This document shows positions 34,435-43,715 of a stretch of DNA of 64,000 nucleotides, piece by piece. The first letter of the stretch is position 1. Each line of letters begins with the position of its first letter. Location of the stretch: contig NZ_AEDD01000010.1 of assembly GCF_000179615.1 (NCBI RefSeq), positions 62,001 to 126,000 of the forward strand, given 5' to 3'. The translations under genes and the position numbers were made by a program. The notes below the pieces were generated by a model that made no database searches, was not told the origin of the DNA, and was given only the letters and a program-made list of their open reading frames with translations. This DNA comes from Paenibacillus curdlanolyticus YK9. Its GTDB lineage: Bacteria; Bacillota; Bacilli; Paenibacillales; Paenibacillaceae.

Positions 34435-34712
34435 CTCTTTTGAGCTTGTCTTCTAACATACACATGTATCAATAACAACCCCATTGTACCAAATCAAAAC
34501 ATTTACATCTCCTTCATTTTGTGGTTTTTTACAAACAATTCCGCTACACTTATAAAGTAAGTTGTTTTGCTCCAGTATAATATCTCTACTCAAAAACATT
34601 CACTTAGTTCATCTTCAGCTTCCCAGCCTTTCCTCAGCAACTGAAGTGTTTGCACTGTAAGTACTCAAAGGCTCTATCAGAATGGTATAATTATAATTGG
34701 GGGTGAAACAGT

Positions 34713-34901
34713 ATGGAGAAGTTTAAACAAGCTCTTGATGACGCAATAAACTCTTGGGCTAAGCTTAGCCAGGAATGGGAAAAAAACGAGGATGTACTCG
34801 CTGATGTTATAACTGAGGGATATCCATTTAATAAAGATTTTAATGAGGTACTCTTGGATCTAATTAACTGGAGAGATCAGTTTTTAGAAAATCAAAAATA
34901 A
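34713..34901 (+). CDS. 62-residue hypothetical protein
   Basis: A small acidic, helical protein (MEKFKQALDDAINSWAKL, then VLLDLINWRDQFLEN) behind GGGGGTGAAACAG, with a strong terminator seven bases after its stop. No family is recognised. Own promoter and terminator suggest a genuine single-gene unit. It is not part of the repeat array. Confidence 0.6.
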   Translation: MEKFKQALDDAINSWAKLSQEWEKNEDVLADVITEGYPFNKDFNEVLLDLINWRDQFLENQK

Positions 34902-34939
34902 AAACGAAAAAGCCGCCTACTTTGGTGGCTTTTTCGTTT
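34902..34939. terminator. Bidirectional terminator
   Basis: AAACGAAAAAGCC and GGCTTTTTCGTTT arms around GCCTACTTTGGT, between convergent genes. Confidence 0.85.
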
Positions 34940-34952
34940 GCACTTCATGACA

Positions 34953-36962
34953 TTAAAAAAGATACCCCATTGTATACTCTGGTTCCTCTTTCATTTTTAT
35001 AATCCAGTTTTCTGCCGTTAGATCAATTGACTCAACAGCATGAATACAATATCGTCTAATTGCCGCTGCTGACAGTTGCACCTCTATAAACATACCATTC
35101 TTTAGCACTCTGAACTCATTGAACTGGGATTTGTCGGGACCTATTAACTTTGGAGAATCACTAGCTAGCTGTTGAAACCTTTCAGGATCCAAATCTGCGA
35201 TAACATTGAGTGTATTCTCAAGAACATCTATCCATGAACGAACAGCAATTTTTTGACCAACTATCTCTAGAGATCGAGGCAAAAGACCACTCACATCATG
35301 AATATTTTCTGTTGATGATTCATAACCAAAAAAGGGCCATATCTTCAATATAAGATCAGCTAGTGATTGCGTTCTCTCTTCAATTTCCTTTATTGTCCAG
35401 CAGTCTTTATCATTAAAGTATTTATTAATTTCTAAATGACTATCTCCAAGCATTTTCTTCTTAGCGTAGAAACTGTCGTTAGCCAATTCACTATTATATG
35501 CCGTGAGCGTCAAGTTCCCTAAGCTATGCAGGTAGACTGGATACTCGGCTTTTCCCTCTTCGCCTAAGTGCTCTTCCCACTCCGCTGTCAAGGTTTGCGG
35601 CATTATGTGCTCTATAGATAAATTCATTTTCTCGAAAGAGACCTGTTCCTTATGTTTATAAGACTCCTCAATTGTTTCAAGAATTAATTTAGTCTTCTTA
35701 GCCCTATCACCAGCACCATAGAACTTAGCCGTGGTCAGTCCGTGCCTAAACTCAATATCTGTAGGGTAGCCTTTCGTTTCAAGCACCTTTTTTACGCTCT
35801 CTGATAGTGGGGATGGATTTAGTTTTGCCTGGTTGTATAACGATGGAAAAATTCCTTTTAACCTGTCAGTGGGAACATTACAAACAAATCTTCTTATCAG
35901 AAAATTTTCCACCGTTTTCAATATCTCGACAAATGCCAACTCATCGAGCAACCCCATCCTGAAATCCTCATAGCAATTAAGTAAAAAAGGATAGCATGTA
36001 GTGGATTCAATTCGATTGAGTCGCTGAAGTTTTTTACGAATAGCGCTAACATTCTCATTATCTGGCCTTATAATCTTATGATAGTACTCTGCAAACCTCT
36101 TCAACCTCTTTAGTTCTTCAAGAGCTTCACCGTTGGAGATGACCTCTTTTAAATGAGAGAAAACTTCATTTTTCCTAATAACTATTCCATTTCTCATCAA
36201 GTAATGTCTAACAAACTCCGTTAAACTATCTCCCAACATTACCTGCATTGGCTGCCATAGCTCACTATAGACTTCCTCATGCCTATCAGTGTGGATTCTC
36301 ATAAAAAAGTAATTTCTAAAAAAATCAGATTGGGTTAATGGTGTACCTGTACCATTAAGGCTTTGGAAAACCAAATGAGGGTTGTCATCTGAGTCTAAAA
36401 CGATACTGACAATCGATAAGTAGTTTGAAATTATTGTTTTAAGACGTGCTTTGTCATCAACTGATTTAACTTTTCGCTCAAAAAATTTGTACGCTTTTGT
36501 AATATGATCCTCTTTGCCCAAGGGCGCTTTATCCATGATCTTTATAAAGCTATCCCGGTCAGTTTGAGTTGGAAGCATTTTATAATGGTCTAGTCCCTTC
36601 TTCCACTTATTAATAAGCAGATTCTCATTAATTTCGTGGGCAAGCTCGACTGACTCCCCATCCCCCTGCTTCTCCAGAGTATCTCTTAATAATGCTAACA
36701 AAATAAAAACAGTCGTCAACCGCTGCTGACCATCGATGAGAAGGTATTTGGAGACACCCTCTGGAACTGACTCCGTTGGCAAGGTTACAATCGAACCCAT
36801 AAAGTGAGCCCGAGGATTGCTCGCACCACATAGCTCATTAATATCTACCCACAAGCTCTCCCATTGTGATTTATCCCAACTGTATGGTCTCTGAAAAAGC
36901 GGTACAAGATACTGTTTAATTCCTTCGATTATTTGTTGCAGCTTCGTTTCGTTCGCCTTCAT
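34953..36962 (-). CDS. GmrSD-family protein (DUF262 + DUF1524 HNH), type IV restriction-like
   Basis: A 669-residue protein starting at the ATG complementary to 36960-36962 behind AAGGAGAG; a 20-codon upstream extension lacks a site. The DUF262 domain at about 5-320 carries VPLFQRPYSWDKSQW and LLIDGQQRLTTVFILLALL, the NTP-site DGQQR. The DUF1524 HNH-type nuclease at about 430-550 carries MNLSIEHIMPQTLTAEW and LHSLGNLTLTAYNSELAN. Such fused GmrSD proteins cleave modified phage DNA (GmrSD, BrxU) or act with phosphorothioation (SspE). No PT or BREX genes are nearby, so a stand-alone type IV restriction role is the best guess. Confidence 0.87.
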   Translation of the reverse strand: MKANETKLQQIIEGIKQYLVPLFQRPYSWDKSQWESLWVDINELCGASNPRAHFMGSIVTLPTESVPEGVSKYLLIDGQQRLTTVFILLALLRDTLEKQGDGESVELAHEINENLLINKWKKGLDHYKMLPTQTDRDSFIKIMDKAPLGKEDHITKAYKFFERKVKSVDDKARLKTIISNYLSIVSIVLDSDDNPHLVFQSLNGTGTPLTQSDFFRNYFFMRIHTDRHEEVYSELWQPMQVMLGDSLTEFVRHYLMRNGIVIRKNEVFSHLKEVISNGEALEELKRLKRFAEYYHKIIRPDNENVSAIRKKLQRLNRIESTTCYPFLLNCYEDFRMGLLDELAFVEILKTVENFLIRRFVCNVPTDRLKGIFPSLYNQAKLNPSPLSESVKKVLETKGYPTDIEFRHGLTTAKFYGAGDRAKKTKLILETIEESYKHKEQVSFEKMNLSIEHIMPQTLTAEWEEHLGEEGKAEYPVYLHSLGNLTLTAYNSELANDSFYAKKKMLGDSHLEINKYFNDKDCWTIKEIEERTQSLADLILKIWPFFGYESSTENIHDVSGLLPRSLEIVGQKIAVRSWIDVLENTLNVIADLDPERFQQLASDSPKLIGPDKSQFNEFRVLKNGMFIEVQLSAAAIRRYCIHAVESIDLTAENWIIKMKEEPEYTMGYLF

Positions 36963-37147
36963 AATGCAGCTCTCCTTATCAACTACTTTTGGAAGTGCAA
37001 CAAACAGAGTACATTTATACAATAAAATTACAATTGTATCCTCATTTTACTTCCAAACCTCCATAGGCTGTCAATCCTGAATTATGATCGCATCTATATA
37101 GCAATTATGTTTAAATAAAAGATAGAATCCGACACATATTTAAAGAG

Positions 37148-38035
37148 GTGAGTACTCTGCCAATCATTCTCTCCCAGCGCATCGATTCAACATCCAATTA
37201 CAAAGATGTACCATTTTCTTTATATCACTATCCCAAGAGATACAGAAACCAAGTAAATACCGGCGACACCTTTATCTACTATCAAGGGGACCGATTCAAG
37301 AGAGAGAACAGGTACTATTTCGGCTTTGGCGTTATAGGAAAAATCGAGGCTTCCAAAGACGGGGAAGATTATTATGCGGAAATACTAGAGGGAACACAGT
37401 TTTCGAACAAGGTACCAATTTATAAACCTTCCGGCGGCTTCTTTGAATCAGAGGATTACCAAGAAGTACGAGAGAAACCCACCCCAGCTTGGCAAAGCTC
37501 TGCACGCAAGATCTCCAACAAGGCTTTTAATGAAATCCTAAAAGCAGCAAATATAGAAAATGAAACATTAAGCCTCTATGGTGCCATTTCAAACATCGAG
37601 TCTCAGGCTGACCCGATTTTAGTGTTGAAATTGCTTAATGAAAAGTATCGAAGTTTTTCACCCGAAAAAAAAGATAGACTAATCAGTACACACGTAGATA
37701 GGGGGACATCCGTTACCAATGCACTAAAAGAAGTTTTAGGGCCACAATGCCAAATTTGTGGTCATATAGGCTTCAATAAGAAGAACGGGGGAAGATACAT
37801 TGAAGCTCACCACCTTGTCCAGATAGCTCTCAAAAAGGAGGATTCGCTTTGCTCAGATAACGTGATCCTAGTTTGTCCTAACTGTCATCGAGAAATCCAT
37901 CATGGAGAAATAGATGTAGAAGACCGCGTTAACCAAATCTTTATTAGACTTGGTACAAAAGAGGCTATAGTGAATAAAAATACAGTTGAATACTTAGACA
38001 AATATCTAAAAACTCACCAAACTAATCACCCATGA
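37148..38035 (+). CDS. PUA/EVE-like plus HNH endonuclease
   Basis: A 295-residue protein. The N-terminal half (TGDTFIYYQGDRFKRENRYYFGFGVIGKI) looks like a PUA/EVE-type modified-base reader domain. The C-terminal part is an HNH nuclease: QCQICGHIGFNKKNGGRYIEAHHLVQI, then VILVCPNCHREIHHG. The frame opens at GTG 37148, but AAAGAGGTGA reads as a ribosome site overlapping it. Translation may instead begin at CTG 37157, five bases after that site. A reader plus HNH suggests restriction of modified DNA. It lies next to the GmrSD gene, divergently. Confidence 0.8.
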   Translation: MSTLPIILSQRIDSTSNYKDVPFSLYHYPKRYRNQVNTGDTFIYYQGDRFKRENRYYFGFGVIGKIEASKDGEDYYAEILEGTQFSNKVPIYKPSGGFFESEDYQEVREKPTPAWQSSARKISNKAFNEILKAANIENETLSLYGAISNIESQADPILVLKLLNEKYRSFSPEKKDRLISTHVDRGTSVTNALKEVLGPQCQICGHIGFNKKNGGRYIEAHHLVQIALKKEDSLCSDNVILVCPNCHREIHHGEIDVEDRVNQIFIRLGTKEAIVNKNTVEYLDKYLKTHQTNHP

Positions 38036-38044
38036 GCAAAAACC

Positions 38045-38085
38045 GAACCGGTTAGAGAGATTAATGTTTCTCTAACCGGTTTTGT
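38045..38085. terminator. Bidirectional terminator
   Basis: AACCGGTTAGAGA / TCTCTAACCGGTTTTG perfect hairpin between convergent genes. Confidence 0.87.
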
Positions 38086-38088
38086 TGG

Positions 38089-38514
38089 TTATAAACTTTC
38101 CAGAAAGCTCTCCATCCCTTTCGGGTCAAATTTATTCCATGGACCATTATCACTTAGGTTGTAAACAAAGAATTCCGAACAATCATATTTGTAAAGGACA
38201 ATGTATGCCTTTACGCCCAAAATTGAAGCCAGCCGTTTAGCTATTTTGCCTTGAAAATCACGAATTTCAAATCTTTCAATGATCTTATCTAAATACGCTG
38301 TTCCAATCTGTTGGTCCGAATCAGTCCTCGTAATCTCCATAACGCCAACAGGGATCAGCTCTCCATCACGTACCCGCCATTCGATGGAATCCACATCAAG
38401 CATATACAAATTTCTTTTCAGACCCCTGTGCCAGTTCTTATAACCCAACGCTCTATCCTCTTGATCCGATCTCTGATGGGCCTTTGCCTTACTCTCGGTA
38501 AGTTTCTTTTCCAT
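38089..38514 (-). CDS. Restriction-endonuclease-fold hypothetical protein
   Basis: A 141-residue protein behind GGTGGAGGAGAAGG. The segment MLDVDSIEWRVRDGELIPVGVMEITRTD has the order of a PD-(D/E)XK core (D-x-I-E...G-V-M-E-I-T). It is followed by a helix and strand (AKRLASILGVKAYIVLYKYD) seen in small predicted nucleases such as those annotated as 'nuclease-like'. The Lys of the motif is Thr. It lies immediately downstream of the HNH restriction gene (18 bases), so it may be a third component of the R-M locus. Confidence 0.6.
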   Translation of the reverse strand: MEKKLTESKAKAHQRSDQEDRALGYKNWHRGLKRNLYMLDVDSIEWRVRDGELIPVGVMEITRTDSDQQIGTAYLDKIIERFEIRDFQGKIAKRLASILGVKAYIVLYKYDCSEFFVYNLSDNGPWNKFDPKGMESFLESL

Positions 38515-38532
38515 TTCACCTTCTCCTCCACC

Positions 38533-39429
38533 TTATGACCTTACTGCCGGAGCATAGATCTGCAAGAAATTTTCTCGTTCTAAAAGGACCCCCCGCTTTT
38601 CCAGTCCATCCCTGCGGGAATCCCAAAGTCTTCCTAAAACCTCTAATTTACTAGGTTCAGAACTATAATGCAGAAGTCGGTGGCATGTTGGGCATAGCGA
38701 AACAATGTTCTCACAAATGTCCAGGCTTACCGAAAAGCGCCCTTGTAATGAAATTGGAATAAGATGATGACACTCCATAAAAGGCTTCCCTGAAACCCCA
38801 ATGAATGTCTTGTGGGTTGGATCAACCTCACAACAATATCTTGCTTTTTCTAATGCCTCTAATGCAACCGATGCTTTGCGGGGGTACCTAAGTACTGTAG
38901 TTTCCGTCGGCAATTCAACCGCAGCAGCCCCTACCTCTTTTTGGTAGACATCATCCTCGTCGTCCAATGCCTGGGACGCAAGAAACTCCACGGTTTTTGT
39001 ATTAGGTGGATCCATTAACACTCCCCATCGCTGAGATGACATGGTACCAACGTGAGGAATTTCCTCCCCTTCTCTCACAAAGATAAACCAAATGTCATTC
39101 TCTTCGGCCTCGAATCCCTCCTTCTTAGAGAAGTAAAGGCGCAATTCTTCACCTTTTCTTTTCGGATAGACTACTGAAAGCTCTACTTGCTTCGTCATAC
39201 CGGTTTCAGTATGAAGAATAAAAGGCCGGTGTGTTGCGTTACTACTATTAGAAGCAACACCGCCTTTCCTTGCAAAGGTATCTGACGGGTATACTGAGTG
39301 AATCACGCTTTTTTCATTAGCATCGACTGTGACGCTCTTATCTCCTGTCGCCTCCCGTCTTGTTACAGTGGAATAAGCACCGATTTCAGCTTGGAAATGT
39401 TTCCGTAAACTACTTGAAAATATCGGCAT
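38533..39429 (-). CDS. HNH restriction endonuclease of the type II R-M pair
   Basis: A 298-residue protein behind AGGAGGTAATACA. The HNH module at about residues 195-265 reads RYCCEVDPTHKTF, PFMECHHLIPISLQGRF and IVSLCPTCHRLLHYSS, with the CHH catalytic pair and CxxC...CxxC zinc ligands. The N-terminal 190 residues probably hold DNA recognition. It is divergent from a cytosine-C5 methyltransferase across a 387-bp gap with palindromic operators, which strongly suggests a cognate restriction enzyme. Specificity cannot be predicted. McrA-like action on modified DNA is the alternative. Confidence 0.8.
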   Translation of the reverse strand: MPIFSSSLRKHFQAEIGAYSTVTRREATGDKSVTVDANEKSVIHSVYPSDTFARKGGVASNSSNATHRPFILHTETGMTKQVELSVVYPKRKGEELRLYFSKKEGFEAEENDIWFIFVREGEEIPHVGTMSSQRWGVLMDPPNTKTVEFLASQALDDEDDVYQKEVGAAAVELPTETTVLRYPRKASVALEALEKARYCCEVDPTHKTFIGVSGKPFMECHHLIPISLQGRFSVSLDICENIVSLCPTCHRLLHYSSEPSKLEVLGRLWDSRRDGLEKRGVLLERENFLQIYAPAVRS

Positions 39430-39511
39430 TGTATTACCTCCTAAACTGGGTTGTTTCTCGTTTAACTACATGTTACCCGATAAAACACAGGGTGTCAACC
39501 CGATTTTTATA

Positions 39512-39547
39512 CGGGTAAATACCCGAACGTCGACAGGGTAAATACCC
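39512..39547. promoter_or_regulatory. Tandem GGGTA-TACCC operators between restriction and methyltransferase genes
   Basis: GGGTAAATACCC at 39513-39524 and again at 39536-39547, spaced 23 bp (about two helical turns). They are preceded by related ACCCGAT and ATACGGG half-sites. They lie 85-120 bases upstream of the restriction gene start. No controller (C) protein gene is seen nearby. Confidence 0.6.
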
Positions 39548-39816
39548 GAATTTTATCAGGGATTGAATGTTTGGCATAAGTTACTTTTAAAAGCATTGTA
39601 ATTATGGTGATACAATGAACGTAAAGTTTTTAGCGTTTGGAAAGTTTACAACGTCTTCTCGTACAGCAGTGTCTATGTACTACTATTAAAAACAAGCCTA
39701 CCACCGCTCAAGTAAAATAGGTATAATTCAATAAGAATGTATGTTTGTAGTAAAACGAATCCGTCCTAATCAGGATTTTCCGACAAAATAAAAAACGGAT
39801 GGGAAGGAGTCACCAT

Positions 39817-41022
39817 ATGTATAAAGTATTAGATTTATTCTCGGGATGCGGAGGGTTAGGAGAAGGATTTCTTCAGGCCGGATTTGATATTGCTGCTTCC
39901 GTGGAGATAGATGAGAAAGCATGCGCTACTCAAAAATTTAATCACCCCGAAACTCAGGTGCTTCAAGCAGACTTAACTCAGCTTGCCCCTAGGGACCTCT
40001 CTCTTGCGACAGGAATCACTAATTTTGACCTGATAATCGGAGGGCCTCCATGCCAAGGGTTCTCACTGATTGGAACAAGACTCGGGACCGGTAAGGGATT
40101 CGGGGAATTCGGAGAAGATCCACGAAATAAACTCTATAAAGAGTTTGTACGATACGTAAGATACTTCCAACCAAAAATGTTCTTGATGGAAAATGTGCCT
40201 GGCCTTTTTTCAATGCATAAAGGTGCCGTTAGAGAAAATATCGAGCAAGATTTTTCATTCGACGATCCAGAAGGACTTTTTGTAGGTTACCATGTTGTTT
40301 CCGATATAGTTAAAGCTGTCGAGTTTGGTGTACCCCAAAGTCGTGAGCGCGTTATTTTTCTCGGTGTACGAAAAGATCTAAATATCATTCCAGAGCATCC
40401 CAGAGCTGTTTTTAAAGAGGAAGACTTTTTCACTGTTCAAGATGCGATTGGTGACTTGCCAAAGCTCGACATACGTGACGGAGAATTCTCGGTTAAGAAC
40501 ACGCCACGGAATGAAGCCCCCTACTTAAAGCTACTGAATACTAATGCAAAAAGAATTAAAAGGGATACCGGATTTGAAGATGGTTACTTATATAACCATA
40601 CCACGCGCTTTCAAAATGAACGTGACCGAGAGATATTCAGGATATTAGAACCATTTCAGAATTTAAAGACACTTGATCCAGACTTGATACCAATTCGACT
40701 AAGAAATGGTTTTGATGATTTTTACAGAAAATTAGACTACAAAAAGCCTTCCCCAACTATAATTGCTCACTTACACAAGGATGGACTCGCCTTCATTCAT
40801 CCTGATGGCAATCAAGCACGTTCGATCTCTGTTAGAGAGGCTGCTCGACTTCAGAGCTTTCCAGATAATTTTGTTTTTATCGGACCCCAAACCGCTATGT
40901 TTAAACAAATCGGTAATGCCGTCCCCCCACTACTTGCGTATCATCTAGGATTGCACATAAAAAAGACTCTAGATGCCATAAACGAAATTCCGGCAAGAGA
41001 ACCTATAAGTACACGATCATAA
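39817..41022 (+). CDS. DNA cytosine-C5 methyltransferase of the R-M pair
   Basis: A 401-residue C5-methyltransferase starting at ATG 39817 behind GGAAGGAGT. Conserved motifs are in order: I LDLFSGCGGLGEGF, IV IGGPPCQGFS with the catalytic Cys, VI FLMENVPGL, VIII VPQSRERVIFLG, and X MFKQIGNAVPP. The variable target-recognition region lies between motifs VIII and IX (about 205-310). It methylates its own recognition site to protect against the divergent HNH enzyme. It is followed by a strong bidirectional terminator. Confidence 0.93.
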   Translation: MYKVLDLFSGCGGLGEGFLQAGFDIAASVEIDEKACATQKFNHPETQVLQADLTQLAPRDLSLATGITNFDLIIGGPPCQGFSLIGTRLGTGKGFGEFGEDPRNKLYKEFVRYVRYFQPKMFLMENVPGLFSMHKGAVRENIEQDFSFDDPEGLFVGYHVVSDIVKAVEFGVPQSRERVIFLGVRKDLNIIPEHPRAVFKEEDFFTVQDAIGDLPKLDIRDGEFSVKNTPRNEAPYLKLLNTNAKRIKRDTGFEDGYLYNHTTRFQNERDREIFRILEPFQNLKTLDPDLIPIRLRNGFDDFYRKLDYKKPSPTIIAHLHKDGLAFIHPDGNQARSISVREAARLQSFPDNFVFIGPQTAMFKQIGNAVPPLLAYHLGLHIKKTLDAINEIPAREPISTRS

Positions 41023-41034
41023 GTCGTGTTGTAG

Positions 41035-41067
41035 AAGAACCAAGACGTATATACGTCTTGGTTCTTT
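41035..41067. terminator. Perfect palindromic terminator after the methyltransferase
   Basis: AGAACCAAGACGTAT / ATACGTCTTGGTTCT followed by TTTT. Confidence 0.88.
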
Positions 41068-41096
41068 TCATTATTTTCTACTGTAGGAGGATTAAA

Positions 41097-41318
41097 ATGT
41101 CCATTATTACAGAATCAATATGCTCTATAGAAGAGTTAGCAAAAGGTCGAGGTTTTATTCATATCAAGTGCACTTTTTATAACTGGGTAACCTACCCTGG
41201 GTTCTTGATTGACCACTACAATCTCACTGCAGATCAATACACTTTTAGCGGTTCTTATTTCAGCATTATAAATCAATTAGCGAACATTCCAGTAGTAGGT
41301 AAAAGGAGAAATAAATGA
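41097..41318 (+). CDS. 73-residue hypothetical protein
   Basis: A small soluble protein from ATG 41097 behind TAGGAGG; the frame is open upstream through the terminator but without a site. A single Cys pair is present (ESICSIEEL and IHIKCTF). The next gene starts two bases after its stop, so they are co-transcribed. No family is recognised. It begins the right-hand module of the island. Confidence 0.6.
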   Translation: MSIITESICSIEELAKGRGFIHIKCTFYNWVTYPGFLIDHYNLTADQYTFSGSYFSIINQLANIPVVGKRRNK

Positions 41319-41319
41319 T

Positions 41320-41760
41320 ATGAACTTCCTTGAAAACCGTGTTCTTCCCCTCTTACATGAACAGTTTTCTCATAATGGTCTTGAGGAGTCTTATCAACAG
41401 AATGTTTGGGTCATGGCTGCTTCCGTCGCACCATATTTACTTTCACCTTATCCACATGACGTATCAAATAGAAGTCCAATACCAACACATACACTACGTG
41501 TTGTTCTAAGAACAACAGACGAGTTTGGCACCAATCCTTATGTCGATGGCACAGAAATCTACTTAAATGTAGATGAAGAAACAAATACAGCTGGATTAGT
41601 GTGGGTGGATCTTTGGGAAGAAGGGTCACCCATTTTTCATGGTGGGACTATAGTTGATGCACTCAAGTGGGTGCGTGGACTAAACGAACCGTTTTACATT
41701 CAGTTGGAGGATCCATTCATAACACCCGTGCAGCACTTCTTCATCGACAATAATGATTAG
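41320..41760 (+). CDS. Hypothetical protein, 146 residues
   Basis: A soluble, acidic protein directly downstream of the 73-residue gene (one base between stop and start), behind AAAAGGAGAAA. It shows beta-strand patterns (LRVVLRTTDEFGT, TEIYLNVDEETNTAGLVWVDLWEEG), but no family is recognised. Likely functions with its upstream neighbour. Confidence 0.6.
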   Translation: MNFLENRVLPLLHEQFSHNGLEESYQQNVWVMAASVAPYLLSPYPHDVSNRSPIPTHTLRVVLRTTDEFGTNPYVDGTEIYLNVDEETNTAGLVWVDLWEEGSPIFHGGTIVDALKWVRGLNEPFYIQLEDPFITPVQHFFIDNND

Positions 41761-41855
41761 GGTAAGAACGTGCTATTAACACAATTATCGCCATTAGAGT
41801 TTCTTAACGTCGATTATAAAGGCGTAAGATTACTTATATTTTGGAGGCAACAACA

Positions 41856-42881
41856 ATGTCCCTAACACTTAACGAGAAAGATAAACGCTCATTAGCTGCA
41901 CTGATTCAAGCGCGTATGGAAGAGCATATTTCAAGATTTCCTTTTGCAAGATACCCAATAGAACCTGTTGAAGAGTGGAAACGAATTTTCTATGATCCCA
42001 TATCCATAACACCAACAACGCTCAAACAATCCCTTAGCTGGCACTTTGGCAGCTGGCAGCGTAAAGACCTAGCTTTAGCACACCGAAAGGTTATCTCCAC
42101 TATAGTCGTCAATTGGAGTGAGTATATCAAGAACCCCTACTCCCTCACCGATTCGCTTCAATTTTGGCAACAAAAGCTCCCCAACTGGAAGACTGGCTTT
42201 AATGCAGTCGCCTTTTTGCTCCACCTCACTAGACCCGATAGCATAGAGCTTGTCGATCACCATCGCCTGCAAGCCATGACAGAACTCTTGAAAGAGATCA
42301 AACACAAAGAAGCGGAGCAGACGTTTTCGCTCACCCTGACAGACCTCGAATGCTACTCCAGCTTCTTCAGAGCTGTCATGCCCAAGTTACCATTTGGGCT
42401 GAGGAACCGTATCCTGCTAGATCGCTTCCTAAAGGCATATGGGAACCGCTGTGCATACAAAAATACCCACGCCGACTATAGAACCATCGAACCTGAGATC
42501 ACAACTTTTTCATGGAACAGTTTCTCCGCGAAACATTTCGATCTAACAAAAATCACACTACGATCAAATGCCGACATCCTATTCGCTTGCCTCCTCCTAT
42601 CATTAGACAGTCATCCAAACACCCTCGACGGACTTACCATTGGTCAAATAATTGAGCGTCTTCCACTCGGTACAGCTAACATCTGCAATCCCGCGAGTTT
42701 TAACTACGCAATGATCGCTTTATTCGGCAATCAAAAAGGCCGAGACTACATTCATTTTGAAAATTCCACTTTAACAGAAGCCTTCACCAAGCAGGCCAAC
42801 CAATCCACTCGAAATATGCGCTTTTACATCCATCATTCTTCCGAAAGAGCCATTCTAAATCCGAAATATCTCCGCATATAG
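41856..42881 (+). CDS. Hypothetical protein, 341 residues
   Basis: Starts at ATG 41856, eight bases after TTGGAGG; the frame also contains an upstream TTG overlapping that site. Basic, mostly helical protein (HFGSWQRKDLALAHRKVISTIVVNW, FLKAYGNRCAYKNTHADY) of unknown family. The trailing part NPASFNYAMIALFGNQKGRDYIHFENSTL is distinctive. No catalytic motif is seen. It shares direction and short spacing with the preceding two genes, so all three are probably one unit of the mobile element. Confidence 0.6.
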   Translation: MSLTLNEKDKRSLAALIQARMEEHISRFPFARYPIEPVEEWKRIFYDPISITPTTLKQSLSWHFGSWQRKDLALAHRKVISTIVVNWSEYIKNPYSLTDSLQFWQQKLPNWKTGFNAVAFLLHLTRPDSIELVDHHRLQAMTELLKEIKHKEAEQTFSLTLTDLECYSSFFRAVMPKLPFGLRNRILLDRFLKAYGNRCAYKNTHADYRTIEPEITTFSWNSFSAKHFDLTKITLRSNADILFACLLLSLDSHPNTLDGLTIGQIIERLPLGTANICNPASFNYAMIALFGNQKGRDYIHFENSTLTEAFTKQANQSTRNMRFYIHHSSERAILNPKYLRI

Positions 42882-43148
42882 ACGATGCGCCACTCGTCCA
42901 TAGATAACAAGCAATCGCCATCAACTTTTAATAATTGGTAACAAACTATATAGTAGGAGGTCCCTCTTGGATAACGATCTAAATGGCACTTCGCATAGAG
43001 CAACAAAGGCTTGTACAGCCCCAAAAAAAATGTTCCAGCGCCATTTTGACCAAAACAGAAAGCCGGAAGCGCACCACCCCAGAGGGCCCCCTCGATCGTC
43101 TTGAGATCGTAACAAACCAAAACGAAGCATATAAAAGGAGAATATTCT

Positions 43149-43436
43149 ATGTTTGAATCCATTTTCGAACTCATTGTTATTCTGATCTTAGCTATTGTCA
43201 CCTTTCGAACTATTAACCGTCTATTCAAAATAACGTATTTCGGATTCAAGGCGCTCTTCGTCATGTTTGTGATATGCTGCCTCATCGCCGGTCTCATTGT
43301 GGACTACGCATTTTCATTTATTGCGGCTCACTACATTTGGACCTTTGTGATTGTTATTGTAGTCTTTATCTTATTTGGCCTGGCCAAATCTAAGTCTCGA
43401 ACTATTAGTGAGACCCAAGAATCCGAAAAGATTTAA
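43149..43436 (+). CDS. Small three-helix membrane protein
   Basis: A 95-residue protein behind AAAAGGAGAAT with three hydrophobic segments (about 5-22, 33-54 and 60-80) and a short charged tail. No family is recognised; small membrane proteins of this kind are common in integrative elements. It is followed by a terminator. The gap 42882-43148 contains no supported gene. Confidence 0.6.
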   Translation: MFESIFELIVILILAIVTFRTINRLFKITYFGFKALFVMFVICCLIAGLIVDYAFSFIAAHYIWTFVIVIVVFILFGLAKSKSRTISETQESEKI

Positions 43437-43471
43437 AAGAACATAATATGAGCAAGGTAATGATTAGAGAA

Positions 43472-43503
43472 AGAATGGTTGAATCTGCAACCATTCTTTT
43501 TTT
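43472..43503 (+). terminator. Terminator after small membrane protein
   Basis: AGAATGGTTG / CAACCATTCT hairpin with a T run. Confidence 0.85.
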
Positions 43504-43566
43504 ATAAAACAGGTCCGTAGGGCAAAAAACAATCAAAAAAGAAATAATATATTATTCGTTAGAACG

Positions 43567-43585
43567 ACGCCGAGACGCTCGGCGT
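43567..43585. repeat. Short GC hairpin
   Basis: ACGCCGAG-ACG-CTCGGCGT perfect stem about 100 bases before the 28-bp palindrome. Role unknown; possibly part of an origin or control region. Confidence 0.4.
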
Positions 43586-43666
43586 GCGGCACGTAACTGG
43601 AACATAGAAGAAAAACGCCTTATCTACAGACTCAGATTTCATATGCGCAAAAACATTCTTATAATA

Positions 43667-43694
43667 AAGTCGACATCGACGTCGATGTCGACTT
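43667..43694. promoter_or_regulatory. Perfect 28-bp palindrome upstream of ribbon-helix-helix gene
   Basis: AAGTCGACATCGAC followed immediately by its exact complement GTCGATGTCGACTT, 22 bases before the start of a ribbon-helix-helix protein gene. It contains several GTCGA half-sites in opposite directions, as expected for an operator bound by tandem RHH dimers. A partition or transfer-origin site is an alternative. Confidence 0.65.
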
Positions 43695-43715
43695 CTAACA
43701 CAGGGGGTTGATAGA

